Source of the DNA: Vibrio tapetis subsp. tapetis
GTDB taxonomy: Bacteria; Pseudomonadota; Gammaproteobacteria; Enterobacterales; Vibrionaceae
DNA: 64,000 bases
NCBI RefSeq assembly: GCF_900233005.1
Contig: NZ_LT960611.1
Span: forward strand, 2,604,001-2,668,000
Direction of reading: 5' to 3'
Shown here: in pieces, positions 22,668 through 34,393 of the stretch
Numbering within the stretch: the first letter of the stretch is position 1
Layout: each line of letters begins with the position of its first letter
Position numbers and translations under genes: made by a program
Notes under the pieces: model-generated
Database searches by the model: none
The model's input: the letters and a program-made list of their open reading frames with translations, nothing else
What the model was told of the DNA's origin: nothing

Positions 22668-23486
22668 TTAGCCGTATCGGCCAGTAATGTAATCTTCGGT
22701 TTGCTTTTTTAAAGGCGAAGTGAATATGGAATCTGTATCGCTGTATTCAACCAAACGCCCCAAGTGAATAAAGGCAGTATGATCACTCACTCGAGCGGCT
22801 TGTTGCATATTATGAGTAACAATAACAACGGTGTATTGCGTTTTAAGCTCACTGATCAATTCTTCAATCGTCAATGTTGAAATAGGATCCAATGCCGATG
22901 TCGGCTCATCCAATAACAACACCTCAGGCTCAATAGCAATGGCTCGAGCGATCACTAAGCGTTGCTGCTGCCCACCCGATAAACCAAACGCATTTTCATG
23001 TAAGCGGTCTTTAACTTCATCCCACAATGCGGCTGAACGCAGCGCTTGTTCTGCTGCATCATCTAAATCTCGACTGTTAGTAATGCCTTGCAGCCTTAAT
23101 CCGTAAATCGTGTTTTCGTAAATAGACTTTGGAAATGGATTGGGTCGTTGGAACACCATACCCACCCGACGCCTTAAAGTAGGCACATCCACTTTTGACG
23201 CGTAAATGTTTTGCTCATGCAGTTTAACTTCACCGGAAATAGAACACCCTTCCACCAAATCATTCATTCGATTCATACAGCGTAAAAGCGTCGACTTGCC
23301 GCAACCGGATGGTCCGATGAAGGCCGTAACCTGTCCTTTGGGTATACGCATCGATATATCAAACAGCGCTTGAGTCTCTTGGTAATGTAAATTCAAACCA
23401 TTTATCTCAAATGCTGTTTGTTTTTTCGTTAGGTTATGTACATCTAACGGTGCTTCAAAACCCAAAGTAGAATTAATCGAAAACAT
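22668..23486 (-). CDS. pstB: Phosphate ABC transporter ATPase PstB
   Basis: ATPase of the high-affinity phosphate importer. Walker A is GPSGCGKST (58-66), signature LSGGQQQRL near 169, and Walker [33 protein letters not shown] is the PstB-type Q-loop region. It is 272 aa, 2 bp downstream of pstA, so translation is probably coupled. Confidence 0.97.
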   Translation of the reverse strand: MFSINSTLGFEAPLDVHNLTKKQTAFEINGLNLHYQETQALFDISMRIPKGQVTAFIGPSGCGKSTLLRCMNRMNDLVEGCSISGEVKLHEQNIYASKVDVPTLRRRVGMVFQRPNPFPKSIYENTIYGLRLQGITNSRDLDDAAEQALRSAALWDEVKDRLHENAFGLSGGQQQRLVIARAIAIEPEVLLLDEPTSALDPISTLTIEELISELKTQYTVVIVTHNMQQAARVSDHTAFIHLGRLVEYSDTDSIFTSPLKKQTEDYITGRYG

Positions 23487-23488
23487 AC

Positions 23489-25147
23489 TTAATCTTGCCC
23501 CAACGTTCGGTATTTTTCTCGTAAGTTATTTCGGATACCAATAGCGGTTAAATTCAATCCAACAATCACCGTAACCAACAAAAACGAGGTCGCATAAACC
23601 AACGGTCTCGCGGCTTCAATGTTGGGGGTTTGAAAGCCCACATCATAGATATGAAAACCCAAGTGCATAAATTTTCTATCCAAGTGCACAAATGGAAATT
23701 GGCTATCAATCGGCAGTGTTGGTGCTAATTTTACCACGCCGACCAACATCAGTGGAGCGACCTCTCCCGCCGCCCTAGCAACCGCTAAGATCAACCCCGT
23801 CATAATGGCAGGGCTTGCCATAGGAATGACAATTCGTAATAAGGTTTCAAGCTGAGTTGCACCCAATGCGAGAGATCCCTGACGAACAGAACTTGGGATT
23901 CGAGTTAACCCCTCCTCTGTCGCAACTATCACCACAGGCAGAGTTAGCAAGGCTAAGGTCAATGCAGACCACAATAGTCCCGGTGTACCAAATGTAGGTG
24001 TTGGCAAACTTTCTGAATAGAACAACGAATCCAGCGTCCCACCGATAGTATAAACAAAGAACCCTAAACCAAACACGCCGTATACAATGGATGGAACCCC
24101 TGCTAAGTTAATTACCGCGATTCTAATCATGCGCGTTAATGCATTATTCTTTGCGTATTCGTTAAGGTAAATCGCAGCTACAACGCCCAATGGCATGACG
24201 ACTATCGACATAACCATGACCAGAAAGACCGTACCAAAAATTGCAGGAAATACGCCGCCTTCGGAATTTCCTTCTCGTGGGGAGTCTGACAAGAACTTAC
24301 CTAACTGAACCACCCAATGACCGAGTTTTTCCAACGTGTTCATTCGGTTTGGATACCACACATCGAGTACTTCGCTCATTGGCAGTTCAATGAGGTCACC
24401 GTGCATGTCTTTCACTATCAGGATTTCTTCTCTAAGCTCCCGGCGCAATAACGACAGGTTTTCTTCCGCCATCTCAGATAATGCAATAATCCGCGCAGTT
24501 TGGCTTTCATAGGCGCTTTGTCGCTCCTCAGTTAATGTGTCGTTGAGCACATGCTTGCGACGCTCTAAACGGAGCGCTTCAACTGAAGCACTGTAGCCTC
24601 GTAACTGGTTCTCACTGATGTTATCGATTTCTTTACGTATTAACTCAACCCGCTCAGTTCCAGCTCTCAATAAAGGCTGAAGTTGATGATATGACAACTG
24701 GGTATCGATGCCATAACCCATTGGCTGACCGAAAAAATCACCATTATGTTCTCGCTCTATGACCGCCCAATCTATCGGTTGGGTCGGATCAGAAAGTCCG
24801 TCCGCTAATAAAGAGATAAAATCGGCTTGGTTTCGTTCTCGATTGGCGATCTTTATATTCAGTCGTTCAACTTCACCGGCATCTAATGCGGATTTAGAAA
24901 GCGGAATATCCCTGGCTAACAGGCGCTCAACCGACACCGTTTCCGCTTGGTACAATTGACCAACAATGATGCTATTAGCGCTACCGTGCTCACTACCTTG
25001 CCATTGATATAGTGGCGCAGGCCAAAAGTAAGCGAGTCCCTTCCAACCGATTAAAAGTAGAATCCCAAGCACCGAAATTAAGCTAATGCTTACTGCACCG
25101 GAAGTCAGCCATATCCATGGAGCCCCGGATTTAAACCATCTAGTCAC
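23489..25147 (-). CDS. pstA: Phosphate ABC transporter permease PstA (long form)
   Basis: Inner-membrane permease of the Pst importer. At 552 aa it is almost twice the E. coli length (296). After the first membrane helix there is a roughly 270-residue insertion, rich in charged helices ([17 protein letters not shown] ... [16 protein letters not shown]), predicted to be outside the membrane. The binding-protein-dependent permease core starts near residue 295, with the EAA-type loop [23 protein letters not shown] recall that Pseudomonas has a similar long form. It lies between pstC and pstB. Confidence 0.94.
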   Translation of the reverse strand: MTRWFKSGAPWIWLTSGAVSISLISVLGILLLIGWKGLAYFWPAPLYQWQGSEHGSANSIIVGQLYQAETVSVERLLARDIPLSKSALDAGEVERLNIKIANRERNQADFISLLADGLSDPTQPIDWAVIEREHNGDFFGQPMGYGIDTQLSYHQLQPLLRAGTERVELIRKEIDNISENQLRGYSASVEALRLERRKHVLNDTLTEERQSAYESQTARIIALSEMAEENLSLLRRELREEILIVKDMHGDLIELPMSEVLDVWYPNRMNTLEKLGHWVVQLGKFLSDSPREGNSEGGVFPAIFGTVFLVMVMSIVVMPLGVVAAIYLNEYAKNNALTRMIRIAVINLAGVPSIVYGVFGLGFFVYTIGGTLDSLFYSESLPTPTFGTPGLLWSALTLALLTLPVVIVATEEGLTRIPSSVRQGSLALGATQLETLLRIVIPMASPAIMTGLILAVARAAGEVAPLMLVGVVKLAPTLPIDSQFPFVHLDRKFMHLGFHIYDVGFQTPNIEAARPLVYATSFLLVTVIVGLNLTAIGIRNNLREKYRTLGQD

Positions 25148-25165
25148 TTACCCACACCCACTAAC

Positions 25166-27397
25166 TCAAAGCGCACTGTATTTATCTCTCAATCGTTGTC
25201 TAACCCATTCAGCCACAGAGTTCACCAAAAACGTAAATACGAACAAAATTAACGCCGCCAAAAAAAGCAAACGGTAATGCGTGCTCGCCACTTCCGATTC
25301 TGGCATTTCAATGGCAATGGTTGCGGCTAAACTGCGCATACCTTCGAATATATTCCAGTCCATAACCGGTGTATTGCCTGTTGCCATCAAAACGATCATC
25401 GTTTCACCGACGGCTCGACCTAGCCCCATCATAATGGCTGAAAATATACCTGGGCTCGCGGTCAGTAGTACTACGTATATCAAGGTTTGCCATTGTGTAG
25501 CTCCTAAGGCCAATGAACCATCGGATAAGTGCTTTGGCACCGAAAAGATCGCATCTTCTGAAATAGTGAAAATAGTTGGGATCACAGCAAAGCCCATCGC
25601 TAAACCAACCACCAGTGCATTGCGCTGATCATAATCAATACCAATCTCCGCAAGAAATACCCGCATATCGCCACCAAACCAAGCAATTTCAATCGCAGAG
25701 CTATAATGAATGGCAAGCCAGCTAACTAATATTAAGACGGGAATCAGAATAATACCGTGCCAGCCGTTAGGCATCTTACTCAGCCATTGTTCTGGCATTA
25801 AATGCCAAAACCACGCGGTTAAAATGGTCGATGCCGGGAGCAGTACAAGCAGTGCCATGATCGCGGGCAAGTGATTTTCTACTATCGGGGCAAACCATAA
25901 ACCCGCTAAAAATCCGATGATAACCGTCGGTAACGCTTCCATTATTTCAATAGCCGGCTTCACGACCCGACGCATAGGGGGCGACATAAAATACGCGGTA
26001 TATATGGCGGCAAGCACCGCAACAGGAACAGCAAATACCATCGCGAAAAAGGCCGCTTTAATCGTACCAAAAGCTATCGGTACCAAACTTAACTTAGCCT
26101 CAAAATCATCATTTGCAGAGGTTGATTGCCAAACAAATTGAGGTTCTGGATAGCCTTCGTACCAAACTCGATTCCATAATGAAGAAAACGAAACTTCTGG
26201 ATGTGAGTTATCAACCTGAAAGCGGTCAATTCGTCCATCACGATAAGACAATAAGACATTTTCATTGCTTGAGATTGCGACGACACTTGGCGCTGAAGTC
26301 GATATGAACTGCGAAAAAGATCGTTCTTTACTGGTCGTTTGATAATTAGTGATCTCTCCTTCGGCGGAGAAGGCATAAAAGCCTTTCCGATAATAATCAG
26401 AGGTAATCAACTTACTTGGCTGTTCAAATTCAAAATCACGGATAAAAGTAAGTTGCCTAACTTTGTTTTCTAATACATCAAACCACTGAGACACCGCACC
26501 ATCTTGATGCTGAATCAGCAGTGATTGTGCCCCTGCCAATAATGTCATTCCGATAGCGTCAGATCTCGACTCGCCAAGCGACACATCTACCGCTTCCCTA
26601 ATCGAAAATGTCCCTTGCTGATTTTTTGCGACCAGTAGTTCCGTCGACGTTAAGATATAGAGAAACCGACCATCCGGCGTCATCTGCATCGTAATTACAT
26701 CGGTAATGGGCTGCTCAAATGCTTGCGTAGTGACCTTTGTTTCCGCATTACTCGGTGTTTTTGTTTCGGTATGAATGAATAGCTTGTGATCAGTATTAAG
26801 ACCAGCAAATACAGCCCTTCGAGCATCAATAGTGACAGCCAGCTGAGTGATTGCTTTTCCTTCTGGTTCCAGCAAAATAGGTTGAGAACGGTAATGTCGG
26901 ATCTTGGCTGCCACACTCTTCCCTTGTGAAGAAAAGTCGACAGAAAACTCAGGCTGAAGCGCCGTCACACGACCTAAGGCATCAGCATAAGCTAACCAGC
27001 CACTGCTCGCTGGCATTTTATAGAAGGAGGTCGGCGTGCTTGGCAATTGAAATTGGAGTTGTGGAGATGGCGCAGTCCCTTTGGTAACTTCGTTTGTACC
27101 ATCGACTAAATCGAGAAAATAGATCTGACCATTTTGAGTGGCGATAAACGCGTGCTGACCGTAGTTATCAACACTAATAGCGTAAGGGTCGCTAGCTAAA
27201 GTAACCGCTTGCCCACCGCTTTGTTCAATTTTTGCTCCTGAAAAAATCGGCAGAACCATCATCACTAGATAGAAAAAAATAAGAGCCAGTGCAAACAAAA
27301 CTCCAACGCCGCCAATCGTCACAGCATAACGAGCCAGACTGTCTTTCATCTGCCTAACTCTATCGCGTTGTTGTAATGTAAATTCCACTTGGGACAT
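25166..27397 (-). CDS. pstC: Phosphate ABC transporter permease PstC (long form)
   Basis: Partner permease of PstA. At 743 aa it is more than twice the E. coli length (319). After the first membrane helix (residues 30-52) a region of about 370 residues resembles a beta-propeller, with repeated short strands such as GQHAFIATQNGQIYFLDLVDG and DGRFLYILTSTELLV. The permease core follows from about residue 440 and contains [20 protein letters not shown]. The extra domain is probably periplasmic. It is first gene of pstC-pstA-pstB-phoU, starting just downstream of a candidate Pho box. Confidence 0.94.
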   Translation of the reverse strand: MSQVEFTLQQRDRVRQMKDSLARYAVTIGGVGVLFALALIFFYLVMMVLPIFSGAKIEQSGGQAVTLASDPYAISVDNYGQHAFIATQNGQIYFLDLVDGTNEVTKGTAPSPQLQFQLPSTPTSFYKMPASSGWLAYADALGRVTALQPEFSVDFSSQGKSVAAKIRHYRSQPILLEPEGKAITQLAVTIDARRAVFAGLNTDHKLFIHTETKTPSNAETKVTTQAFEQPITDVITMQMTPDGRFLYILTSTELLVAKNQQGTFSIREAVDVSLGESRSDAIGMTLLAGAQSLLIQHQDGAVSQWFDVLENKVRQLTFIRDFEFEQPSKLITSDYYRKGFYAFSAEGEITNYQTTSKERSFSQFISTSAPSVVAISSNENVLLSYRDGRIDRFQVDNSHPEVSFSSLWNRVWYEGYPEPQFVWQSTSANDDFEAKLSLVPIAFGTIKAAFFAMVFAVPVAVLAAIYTAYFMSPPMRRVVKPAIEIMEALPTVIIGFLAGLWFAPIVENHLPAIMALLVLLPASTILTAWFWHLMPEQWLSKMPNGWHGIILIPVLILVSWLAIHYSSAIEIAWFGGDMRVFLAEIGIDYDQRNALVVGLAMGFAVIPTIFTISEDAIFSVPKHLSDGSLALGATQWQTLIYVVLLTASPGIFSAIMMGLGRAVGETMIVLMATGNTPVMDWNIFEGMRSLAATIAIEMPESEVASTHYRLLFLAALILFVFTFLVNSVAEWVRQRLRDKYSAL

Positions 27398-27432
27398 CCC
27401 ACCTAAATCCTATTTTTAGTCGCTGCCATATT

Positions 27433-27455
27433 ATGTCAGTTAGGTGACATAAATA
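27433..27455. promoter_or_regulatory. Candidate Pho box between pstC and ppk
   Basis: Read on the minus strand, TGTCA, TGACA and GGCAG occur at 11-bp spacing, resembling the PhoB half-site repeat (TGTCA-N6). The core is nearly palindromic (ATGTCA ... TGACAT), so the plus strand also reads TGTCA-N6-TGACA and could serve ppk. It lies 36 bp upstream of the pstC start. Confidence 0.6.
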
Positions 27456-27584
27456 TTACAACGATACGCTAAATAACTGAAATTTACTTAATCTTCCCCT
27501 TAAGACCAAGAACTGAAATATACTGTGATTAGAACTCTGGGCTCTCCAAGTAATTGGAAAATCGTACTCATTAATGGATATTGT

Positions 27585-29702
27585 ATGAACGCAGACAAGC
27601 TATCTTCGGAAAAGCTCTTTACAGAAAAAGAACTCAGCTGGCTATCATTTAACGAGCGAGTGTTGCAAGAAGCCGCTGATAAAAATGTGCCTCTCATAGA
27701 GCGCATTCGTTTTCTGGGCATCTTTTCTAATAACTTGGATGAGTTTTATAAAGTTCGCTTTTCAGATATTAAACGTCGCATTGTTATCAATCAGGAGCAA
27801 GGCACCGTCGATGACTCAGAACAACTGCTTGCCAAAATGCAAGAGAAAGCCCTAACTCTCAATCACGCCTTCGATGAACTCTACAGTGACCTATTACTAG
27901 AGATGGCTCGCAGAGGCATATTCCTAGTCAACGAAACTCAACTCAATGACAAGCAGAAAAAATGGGTTCGCAAATTTTTCCATCACGAAGTTCTGCCTCA
28001 TATCGCACCACAATTGATGAATGATGATATTGATGTTCTGCAGTTTCTAAAAGATGAATGTGCCTACCTAAGTGTTGAATTGTCTAGCGACGCCTTAGAA
28101 AAAGAGCAACACACTCAATACGCTTTGGTCGAGATCCCTACAGAGCATTTACCACGATTCATCATCATGCCGGAGCAAAAAGGAGAAAAACGTAAGACCA
28201 TAATCCTGCTCGATAATATTATTCGGTATTGCCTAGATGACCTATTCCGAGGCTTCTTCGAATATCAATCACTGCATTGCTATGCGATGAAAGTAACCCG
28301 AGATGCCGAGTACGATTTAAATACCGAAGATGAGCACGGCATTCTCGAACAAATGTCGGAAGGCTTGAATCAACGTTTAACGGCCATGCCAGTGCGCTTT
28401 GTTTATGAAAGGGAAATGCCTCAGGCTATGCTCTCATTCTTAAGTAAAAAGCTACAACTCTCCAATTACGACAGTTTGATACCCGGTGGCCGTTACCACA
28501 ACTTTAAAGACTTCATTCACTTCCCTAACGTGGGCCGCGGATATTTGGAAAACAAACCTCTGACACCAATCAGAAATGCAGACTTTGATCACTTCATCAA
28601 TTCCTTTGATGCCATCAGTTACCAAGACATCCTGCTCCATTACCCTTACCACGCCTTTGATCACACAACAGAGTTTGTCCGCCAAGCGTCATTTGACCCA
28701 AAAGTCGTAGCCATCAAGATCAACGTTTATCGTGTGGCTAAAAACTCAAAACTGCTCAATTCTTTGATTGATGCTGTGAACAATGGCAAACAAGTCACCG
28801 TAGTCATTGAGCTACAGGCGCGTTTTGATGAAGAAGCCAATATTGAATGGTCACGAGTGCTAACCGATGCTGGAGTAAAGGTTATTTTCGGTGCCACTGG
28901 TTTAAAAATTCATGCCAAGTTATTGTTAGTTACCCGGCGAGAGGCGGATAAAATTGTCCGTTACGCTCATATTGGTACTGGCAATTTCCATGAGAAAACC
29001 GCAAGAATCTACACCGATTTGTCTTTGTTTACCTCCAACGCCGATCTAACCAAAGAAGTACAAGATGTATTTGGGTACATTGAACATCCTTACCGCCCAG
29101 TGAAATTTCATCACCTTATCGTGTCTCCAAGAAATACTCGGCAACAGCTATATCGTTTGGTCGACAATGAAATCGCTAACATTAAGCTGGGCAAAAAAGC
29201 AGGTATCAGCCTCAAGCTTAATAATTTAGTCGACAAAAAAATCATCAATAAACTCTATGAAGCAAGCAGCGCTGGCGTAAATGTACGCATCATTGTTCGC
29301 GGTATGTGCGCGCTAATACCCGAAATTAAGGGGGTTAGTGAAAACATCCAAGTGATCAGTATTGTCGACCGTTTTTTGGAACATTCACGCGTGTTGATCA
29401 CAGAGAATGGGGGCAAGCCACTGGTCTACATATCCTCCGCCGATTGGATGAGCCGAAACCTAGATCATAGAATCGAAGTCGGAACGCCTATTCTTGATCC
29501 AAATATCAAACAGCAAATCATAGACATCGTTGACATTCACTTTACCGATACCGTTAAAGCAAAAAAAATTGATGCGATGCTGAGTAATGACTATGTTTCT
29601 AGAGGGAATCGGAAAAAAATCCGTTCGCAACTACAAATTTATAACTACATCAAACAAAAAGAAAAGCTGACTAAAAAATCATACACACAGGAAGAGTCAT
29701 GA
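27585..29702 (+). CDS. ppk1: Polyphosphate kinase 1
   Basis: Makes inorganic polyphosphate from ATP at the membrane. The autophosphorylated histidine is H443 ([12 protein letters not shown]), and a second phospholipase-D-like half has [21 protein letters not shown] and [10 protein letters not shown]. It is 705 aa, typical. Start [20 protein letters not shown] at 27585 is the family start; upstream in-frame codons are unsupported. It overlaps ppx by 4 bp and sits inside the pst/pho cluster, so polyphosphate and phosphate uptake are probably co-regulated. Confidence 0.97.
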   Translation: MNADKLSSEKLFTEKELSWLSFNERVLQEAADKNVPLIERIRFLGIFSNNLDEFYKVRFSDIKRRIVINQEQGTVDDSEQLLAKMQEKALTLNHAFDELYSDLLLEMARRGIFLVNETQLNDKQKKWVRKFFHHEVLPHIAPQLMNDDIDVLQFLKDECAYLSVELSSDALEKEQHTQYALVEIPTEHLPRFIIMPEQKGEKRKTIILLDNIIRYCLDDLFRGFFEYQSLHCYAMKVTRDAEYDLNTEDEHGILEQMSEGLNQRLTAMPVRFVYEREMPQAMLSFLSKKLQLSNYDSLIPGGRYHNFKDFIHFPNVGRGYLENKPLTPIRNADFDHFINSFDAISYQDILLHYPYHAFDHTTEFVRQASFDPKVVAIKINVYRVAKNSKLLNSLIDAVNNGKQVTVVIELQARFDEEANIEWSRVLTDAGVKVIFGATGLKIHAKLLLVTRREADKIVRYAHIGTGNFHEKTARIYTDLSLFTSNADLTKEVQDVFGYIEHPYRPVKFHHLIVSPRNTRQQLYRLVDNEIANIKLGKKAGISLKLNNLVDKKIINKLYEASSAGVNVRIIVRGMCALIPEIKGVSENIQVISIVDRFLEHSRVLITENGGKPLVYISSADWMSRNLDHRIEVGTPILDPNIKQQIIDIVDIHFTDTVKAKKIDAMLSNDYVSRGNRKKIRSQLQIYNYIKQKEKLTKKSYTQEES

Positions 29703-31195
29703 GCAGCAGTTGTCGAAATATTGCCGCGATAGATCTAGGTTCTAACAGCTTCCATATGGTTGTGGCCAAAATCGTTGGATCTGACCTGCAAATGGTCAGC
29801 CGCCACAAGCAAAGAGTTCGCCTTGCCGCAGGTCTTGATCCGCAGAACAATTTATCAAATGAAGCGATACAAAGAGGACTTGATTGCCTTAAGGTGTTTG
29901 CAGAGCGACTAGAAGACTTTGAATTAGATAACGTTCGCATTGTCGCCACTCACACATTACGTCAAGCCAACAATGCCCATTTATTTATCAAACGAGCGGC
30001 CAAAATTCTTCCTTTCCCTATTGAGATCATTTCAGGTATCGAAGAAGGTCGTCTGATATTTCTCGGTGTTGCGCATACTCAAATCGAATCAAAAAGTAAA
30101 CTGGTCATCGATATTGGCGGTGGCAGTACTGAAATGATCATCGGTCAGAATTTTGATAGCCATATTATCAATAGCAAAAGAATGGGCTGTGTCAGTTTCA
30201 CTAACCAGTTCTTCGGCGATGGTCAACTCAATCAAGACCACTTCTTAAGGGCGAGTGTTGCCGTTGCTCAAAAGCTTGAGCCAATCGCTTTAAAATATAA
30301 ACAGCTCGGCTGGGATGCTGCTTTGGGCTCATCTGGCACCGTCAAGGCGATTCGAGAAGTCCTGATTGGCTTAGGCTTTGATGATGGGCGAATAACACAA
30401 ACTCGATTAAACAAGCTGATTAATCAACTATGTGATTTTAAAACAATAAGCAACATTAACCTAACGGGACTAACTCCCGAAAGGAAGCCAGTATTTGCAG
30501 CGGGAATCGCAATCCTTAACAGCATAATGCACGAGCTAAACATTGATCATCTTCACCATTCCAATGCCGCGTTACGTGAAGGCGTTTTGTATGAGATGGA
30601 AGCGCGCTTTAAGCGTAGTGACATTCGTATGCGAACGGCAGAAAGCCTCGCTAGCAAGCATCATGTTGACTTGAATCATGCTAATAAAGTTAAAGCTCAA
30701 GCCGTCACATTTCTTTCTCAAATCGCACCAGAGTTGGAGATAAACAAAAACAACGAGCTGTTTAACCTGTTAGGTTGGGCCGCAATGTTACATGAGGTAG
30801 GCTTGAGTATCAGCTTCAAGAGTTTTCACAAACATTCGCAGTACATACTTCAACATACCAACATGCCAGGCTTCAACCAAGAGCAGCAATTAGTGCTAGC
30901 GACTCTAACTCGGTTCCAACGTAAATCACTAAAACTACAAGACATTCCACAACTAAGTTTATTTGAAGCCAAACACATTTTATCCGCTATTTGCGTCTTA
31001 AGGTTGTCCATATTACTCCACGGTCAACGCAGAGAAACACCGCTGCCTGAATTAAAGTTATTAGCTAATGAGGAGCATTGGCAATTGAGTTGTTCTGAGG
31101 AAGGGTGGCTCGACGACAATCGCCTATTGTATGAAGACTTACTCACCGAGCAAAAACATTGGCACAGTGTGAAATGGGAACTAACGTTCAACTAA
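29699..31195 (+). CDS. ppx: Exopolyphosphatase (Ppx/GppA family)
   Basis: Hydrolyses terminal phosphates from polyphosphate. The N-terminal ASKHA-fold ATPase-like domain has [16 protein letters not shown] at 10-25 and [14 protein letters not shown] near 140, and the C-terminal half is the HD-like domain. It is 498 aa. The start codon overlaps the ppk stop (ATGA), so the two are translationally coupled. Ppx rather than GppA is favoured by pairing with ppk. Its 3' end overlaps the 3' end of pstS by 15 bp on the other strand. Confidence 0.95.
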   Translation: MSSSCRNIAAIDLGSNSFHMVVAKIVGSDLQMVSRHKQRVRLAAGLDPQNNLSNEAIQRGLDCLKVFAERLEDFELDNVRIVATHTLRQANNAHLFIKRAAKILPFPIEIISGIEEGRLIFLGVAHTQIESKSKLVIDIGGGSTEMIIGQNFDSHIINSKRMGCVSFTNQFFGDGQLNQDHFLRASVAVAQKLEPIALKYKQLGWDAALGSSGTVKAIREVLIGLGFDDGRITQTRLNKLINQLCDFKTISNINLTGLTPERKPVFAAGIAILNSIMHELNIDHLHHSNAALREGVLYEMEARFKRSDIRMRTAESLASKHHVDLNHANKVKAQAVTFLSQIAPELEINKNNELFNLLGWAAMLHEVGLSISFKSFHKHSQYILQHTNMPGFNQEQQLVLATLTRFQRKSLKLQDIPQLSLFEAKHILSAICVLRLSILLHGQRRETPLPELKLLANEEHWQLSCSEEGWLDDNRLLYEDLLTEQKHWHSVKWELTFN

Positions 31196-32188
31196 CCCTA
31201 GTTTGGCTAATTCACTATCGACCAGTTGAACAGAAACGGGCACGTACCCTTCTTTCTCAACCAAGTATTGACCTTGCTTAGAAAAAATAAAACGTACAAA
31301 TTGTTCTTCTAACGGGCTAAGTTTCTGACCAGGGTGCTTATTAATGTATACGTAGAGAAAGCGAGACAAGGGATACTCGCCAGATAATACGTTACCTCGG
31401 TTAGCTTCTACGTACTCAGTACCTTGTTTCGAGATGGGCAGTAATTTAGCCCCAGAAACTTGATAGCCGATACCAGAGTACCCAATTGAGTTAATAGACG
31501 AAGCAACGGATTGCACAACTGAGGCAGAGCCCGGCTGTTCGTTTACGTTTCGACGAAAATCTCCACCGCATAGAGCATTTTGTTTAAAATAACCATAGGT
31601 TCCTGAGACAGAGTTGCGTCCAAACAATTGCAAACGGCGTTTTGCCCATGCTTGCTCGATCCCTATCTGTTGCCAGTTTTCTATTGGTGATGTTGCACCG
31701 CATCTCAGCGTGCTAGAAAAAATGCTGTCAATTTGCTTAAAGTCTAACCCCTTTATAGGATTATCCCTATGAACAAAAATACCAATGGCATCTATTGCTA
31801 CCCGTAAGGCGATGGGTTTATAACCATATTTTCTTTCAAATGCTTCAACTTCTTTCGCTCGCATAGGACGACTCATCGGGCCAAATTGCGCCGTGCCTTC
31901 TGCAAGTGCTGGTGCCGCTGTAGAGGAACCTAACGCTTGAACTTGAACATTGATGTTTGGATAAATATCTTGAAATTGATCCGCCCACATGGTCATCATT
32001 GACCCAAGAGTGTCCGATCCCGTTGAGGTCAAATTGCCAGAAATACCTGACACTTTTTTATAGTCTATCAGACCTAATTCTTCTGAAATACGACTGTTTG
32101 CCTGAACAAACGTTGAAAAAGCCAAGAGGAGCAGAAAGCTACTCCCCTTAAAATTGCTGGCTACGAAACGACGAAAAGTCATCTTCAT
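31181..32188 (-). CDS. pstS: Phosphate-binding protein PstS
   Basis: Periplasmic phosphate receptor of the Pst importer. A cleavable signal sequence ([15 protein letters not shown]) is followed by the PstS-type binding fold, with ligand segments [16 protein letters not shown] and [14 protein letters not shown]. It is 335 aa. It overlaps phoR by 4 bp, making phoB-phoR-pstS a probable operon. The permease genes are 3.8 kb further on, beyond ppk-ppx. The protein belongs to the PBP_like_2 group seen in Vibrio and differs from E. coli PstS in length and sequence. Confidence 0.92.
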   Translation of the reverse strand: MKMTFRRFVASNFKGSSFLLLLAFSTFVQANSRISEELGLIDYKKVSGISGNLTSTGSDTLGSMMTMWADQFQDIYPNINVQVQALGSSTAAPALAEGTAQFGPMSRPMRAKEVEAFERKYGYKPIALRVAIDAIGIFVHRDNPIKGLDFKQIDSIFSSTLRCGATSPIENWQQIGIEQAWAKRRLQLFGRNSVSGTYGYFKQNALCGGDFRRNVNEQPGSASVVQSVASSINSIGYSGIGYQVSGAKLLPISKQGTEYVEANRGNVLSGEYPLSRFLYVYINKHPGQKLSPLEEQFVRFIFSKQGQYLVEKEGYVPVSVQLVDSELAKLGLVER

Positions 32189-33486
32189 TTAACCACAACC
32201 AAACGACTAGGCAATGTGAAAGTGAATCGACTGCCCCTGCCAACTTCACTGTAAATCTCTAAGTGAGAATCATGGTGTGTTAGCGCATGTTTCACAATCG
32301 CGAGGCCTAAACCACTACCGCCAGTTTCTCTTGAGCGAGCTCTATCAACTCGATAAAACCTTTCAGTTAAGCGATGTAAGTGCTGCGCTTCAATACCATC
32401 TCCTGTATCGGCTACCTCAAGCTTCGCTCCATTTGCGGTGTTCTTCCATGTTACTTTGATTTTCGCACCTGCTGGCGTGTATTTCACCGCGTTATAAACG
32501 AGATTTGAAATGGCACTTCGTAGCTGATCTTCATCGCCATAAACGTGTAAGCTAGTATCTATCTCAAATTGAAGCTGGTGATCATTCTCACCACTTAACG
32601 CAACGGCTTCTTTTTCTAATACATCTAACATCGCGGGTACATGCACGATATCTTCAAGCTCATGCATTGGCGCCGCTTCAATTTTAGATAGGGTCAGCAA
32701 CTGGTTAACTAAGCTGTTCATACGATTGAGTTGCTCAGTCATGACACCATGGGCTTTCCCCCACATAGGGCCAACCAGCATTTCAGGGTCTTGCGTCATC
32801 TCTAAGTACCCCTGCAATACGGTCATTGGTGTGCGTAATTCATGGGAAACATTAGCAAAGAAGTTACGACGCATTCCTTCTAGCTGCTTAAGCTGAGTAA
32901 CATCGCGGACAACCATTAAGTGCTCGCCTTCGGTATAGGGTACTATACGCAGCTCTAGCATACGCTCTACATTAAGCGGAGAGTGCATTTCTAACGGTTC
33001 AGAAAAATCTTGCTTCGCCAGATACTTGATAAAATCAGGTGTGCGGATCAAGTTAGAGATAGGCTGACCAGAATCATCGGGCCATCGGAAACCCAGTAAA
33101 TGTTGAGCCAGTTTATTACACCAAACAATATTACCTTCACTGCGGAATACCACGACAGCATCCGGCAAAGATTCAGCACCATTGCGGAAACGACGAATTA
33201 AATTAGTCAGCTCTTTGCGTTTCTTACGCTGACGTTGTTGAATTCGATAAATACCATTAAACAACGGTTCCCACTGGCTGGTTCCAGCTGGCGGTGTTAA
33301 GCGTTTGTCGTCCCAAAGCCAAGTCGATAAGCGAACTTGGTTATGCAGTTGCCAAACAAGCTGCAAAACCGTCGCTATTAGCAATAGCCACGGCATATAG
33401 CCAAAGATCCAGCCGACTATCACCCAAGGGGCATAAAAGAAAGCCAACGACCAGACTAGCTTCTTCCAAGTTAACCTTTCAACCAT
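32185..33486 (-). CDS. phoR: Phosphate regulon sensor kinase PhoR
   Basis: Membrane histidine kinase that phosphorylates PhoB in phosphate limitation. Two N-terminal membrane helices (residues 11-50) with almost no periplasmic loop are followed by a PAS domain (about 100-195), the dimerisation domain with H215 in [20 protein letters not shown], and an ATPase domain with N-box [11 protein letters not shown] and G-boxes DTGDGI and [10 protein letters not shown]. The 433 aa match E. coli PhoR (431). It is 24 bp after phoB. Confidence 0.97.
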   Translation of the reverse strand: MVERLTWKKLVWSLAFFYAPWVIVGWIFGYMPWLLLIATVLQLVWQLHNQVRLSTWLWDDKRLTPPAGTSQWEPLFNGIYRIQQRQRKKRKELTNLIRRFRNGAESLPDAVVVFRSEGNIVWCNKLAQHLLGFRWPDDSGQPISNLIRTPDFIKYLAKQDFSEPLEMHSPLNVERMLELRIVPYTEGEHLMVVRDVTQLKQLEGMRRNFFANVSHELRTPMTVLQGYLEMTQDPEMLVGPMWGKAHGVMTEQLNRMNSLVNQLLTLSKIEAAPMHELEDIVHVPAMLDVLEKEAVALSGENDHQLQFEIDTSLHVYGDEDQLRSAISNLVYNAVKYTPAGAKIKVTWKNTANGAKLEVADTGDGIEAQHLHRLTERFYRVDRARSRETGGSGLGLAIVKHALTHHDSHLEIYSEVGRGSRFTFTLPSRLVVVK

Positions 33487-33510
33487 CGAATGCTCCGGGA
33501 GCCTCCATCG

Positions 33511-34200
33511 TTATGCGCGAGTAGAGAAGCGATAACCCGCTCCACGTACCGTTTGTACTAATTTGTCATGACCTGCACCTTCTAATGCTTTACGTAAACG
33601 TCGAATATGCACATCTACGGTGCGATCTTCTACATACACGTTGGTGCCCCAAACGTTGTTCAATAGCTGCTCTCGGCTATAAACACGCTCTTGGTGCGTC
33701 ATAAAAAAATGCAGCATTTTAAATTCAGTCGGACCCATATCAAGCGCTTCTTCGTTCGCCGTTACTCGGTGAGAAACAGGATCAAGCTTCAAGCCTTGAA
33801 CATCAATTACATCTTCCAAAGCGGTTGGCGTTACCCGACGAATTACCGCTTTAAGCCGTGCTACTAACTCTTTTGGTGAAAACGGCTTAGTGATGTAGTC
33901 ATCAGCTCCCGCTTCCAACCCACGAACTTTATCTTCTTCTTCACCGCGGGCCGTTAACATGACTACAGGGATATTCCGTGTCAGCTCCTCGCGCTTCAAG
34001 TGCTTGATAAAGTTGATACCTGTACCACCAGGAAGCATCCAATCTAGCAAAATAAGGTCTGGAAATGGTTCACACAGTTTTTCTACAGCAGTATCGTAGT
34101 CTTCGGCTTCGACTGCTTGGTAACCTTTTTGTTCAAGTATAAAACACAGCATCTCGCGAATAGGAGCTTCGTCCTCAACAACCAGAATCCTTCTAGACAT
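33511..34200 (-). CDS. phoB: Phosphate regulon response regulator PhoB
   Basis: OmpR-class activator of the Pho regulon. The receiver domain has acidic residues E10 and D9, phosphoacceptor D53 ([11 protein letters not shown]) and K104-type TKPFSPKEL. The C-terminal winged helix covers about 130-229, with [13 protein letters not shown] as the recognition helix region. It is 229 aa. A Pho box upstream indicates autoregulation. Confidence 0.97.
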   Translation of the reverse strand: MSRRILVVEDEAPIREMLCFILEQKGYQAVEAEDYDTAVEKLCEPFPDLILLDWMLPGGTGINFIKHLKREELTRNIPVVMLTARGEEEDKVRGLEAGADDYITKPFSPKELVARLKAVIRRVTPTALEDVIDVQGLKLDPVSHRVTANEEALDMGPTEFKMLHFFMTHQERVYSREQLLNNVWGTNVYVEDRTVDVHIRRLRKALEGAGHDKLVQTVRGAGYRFSTRA

Positions 34201-34246
34201 AATTTAATTACCTTTAGTATTAATCAACGTCATGCATTATCAGCAA

Positions 34247-34268
34247 CAATTATGACACTTTTGTGACC
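34247..34268 (-). promoter_or_regulatory. Pho box upstream of phoB
   Basis: On the minus strand GGTCA-CAAAAG-TGTCA-TAATTG gives two direct half-sites with the 11-bp period and A/T-rich spacers of the PhoB consensus. It lies about 50 bp before the phoB start. Confidence 0.75.
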
Positions 34269-34393
34269 CTTGCAAAGAATTTTTCACATAACTTTCTTTA
34301 GAATTTCATTCACTTTTTTCTAAATTGCTTTAGGACAAGAGACGAAAAATCCCCTATCATTTGCCGTTCAAACACAGAATATGAGTAAAACGT

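Noticed and set aside
31181..34200. Possible novel sensory operon (binding protein, kinase, regulator)
   Set aside because: All three are recognisable as PstS, PhoR and PhoB, with Pho boxes and the usual Vibrio order.
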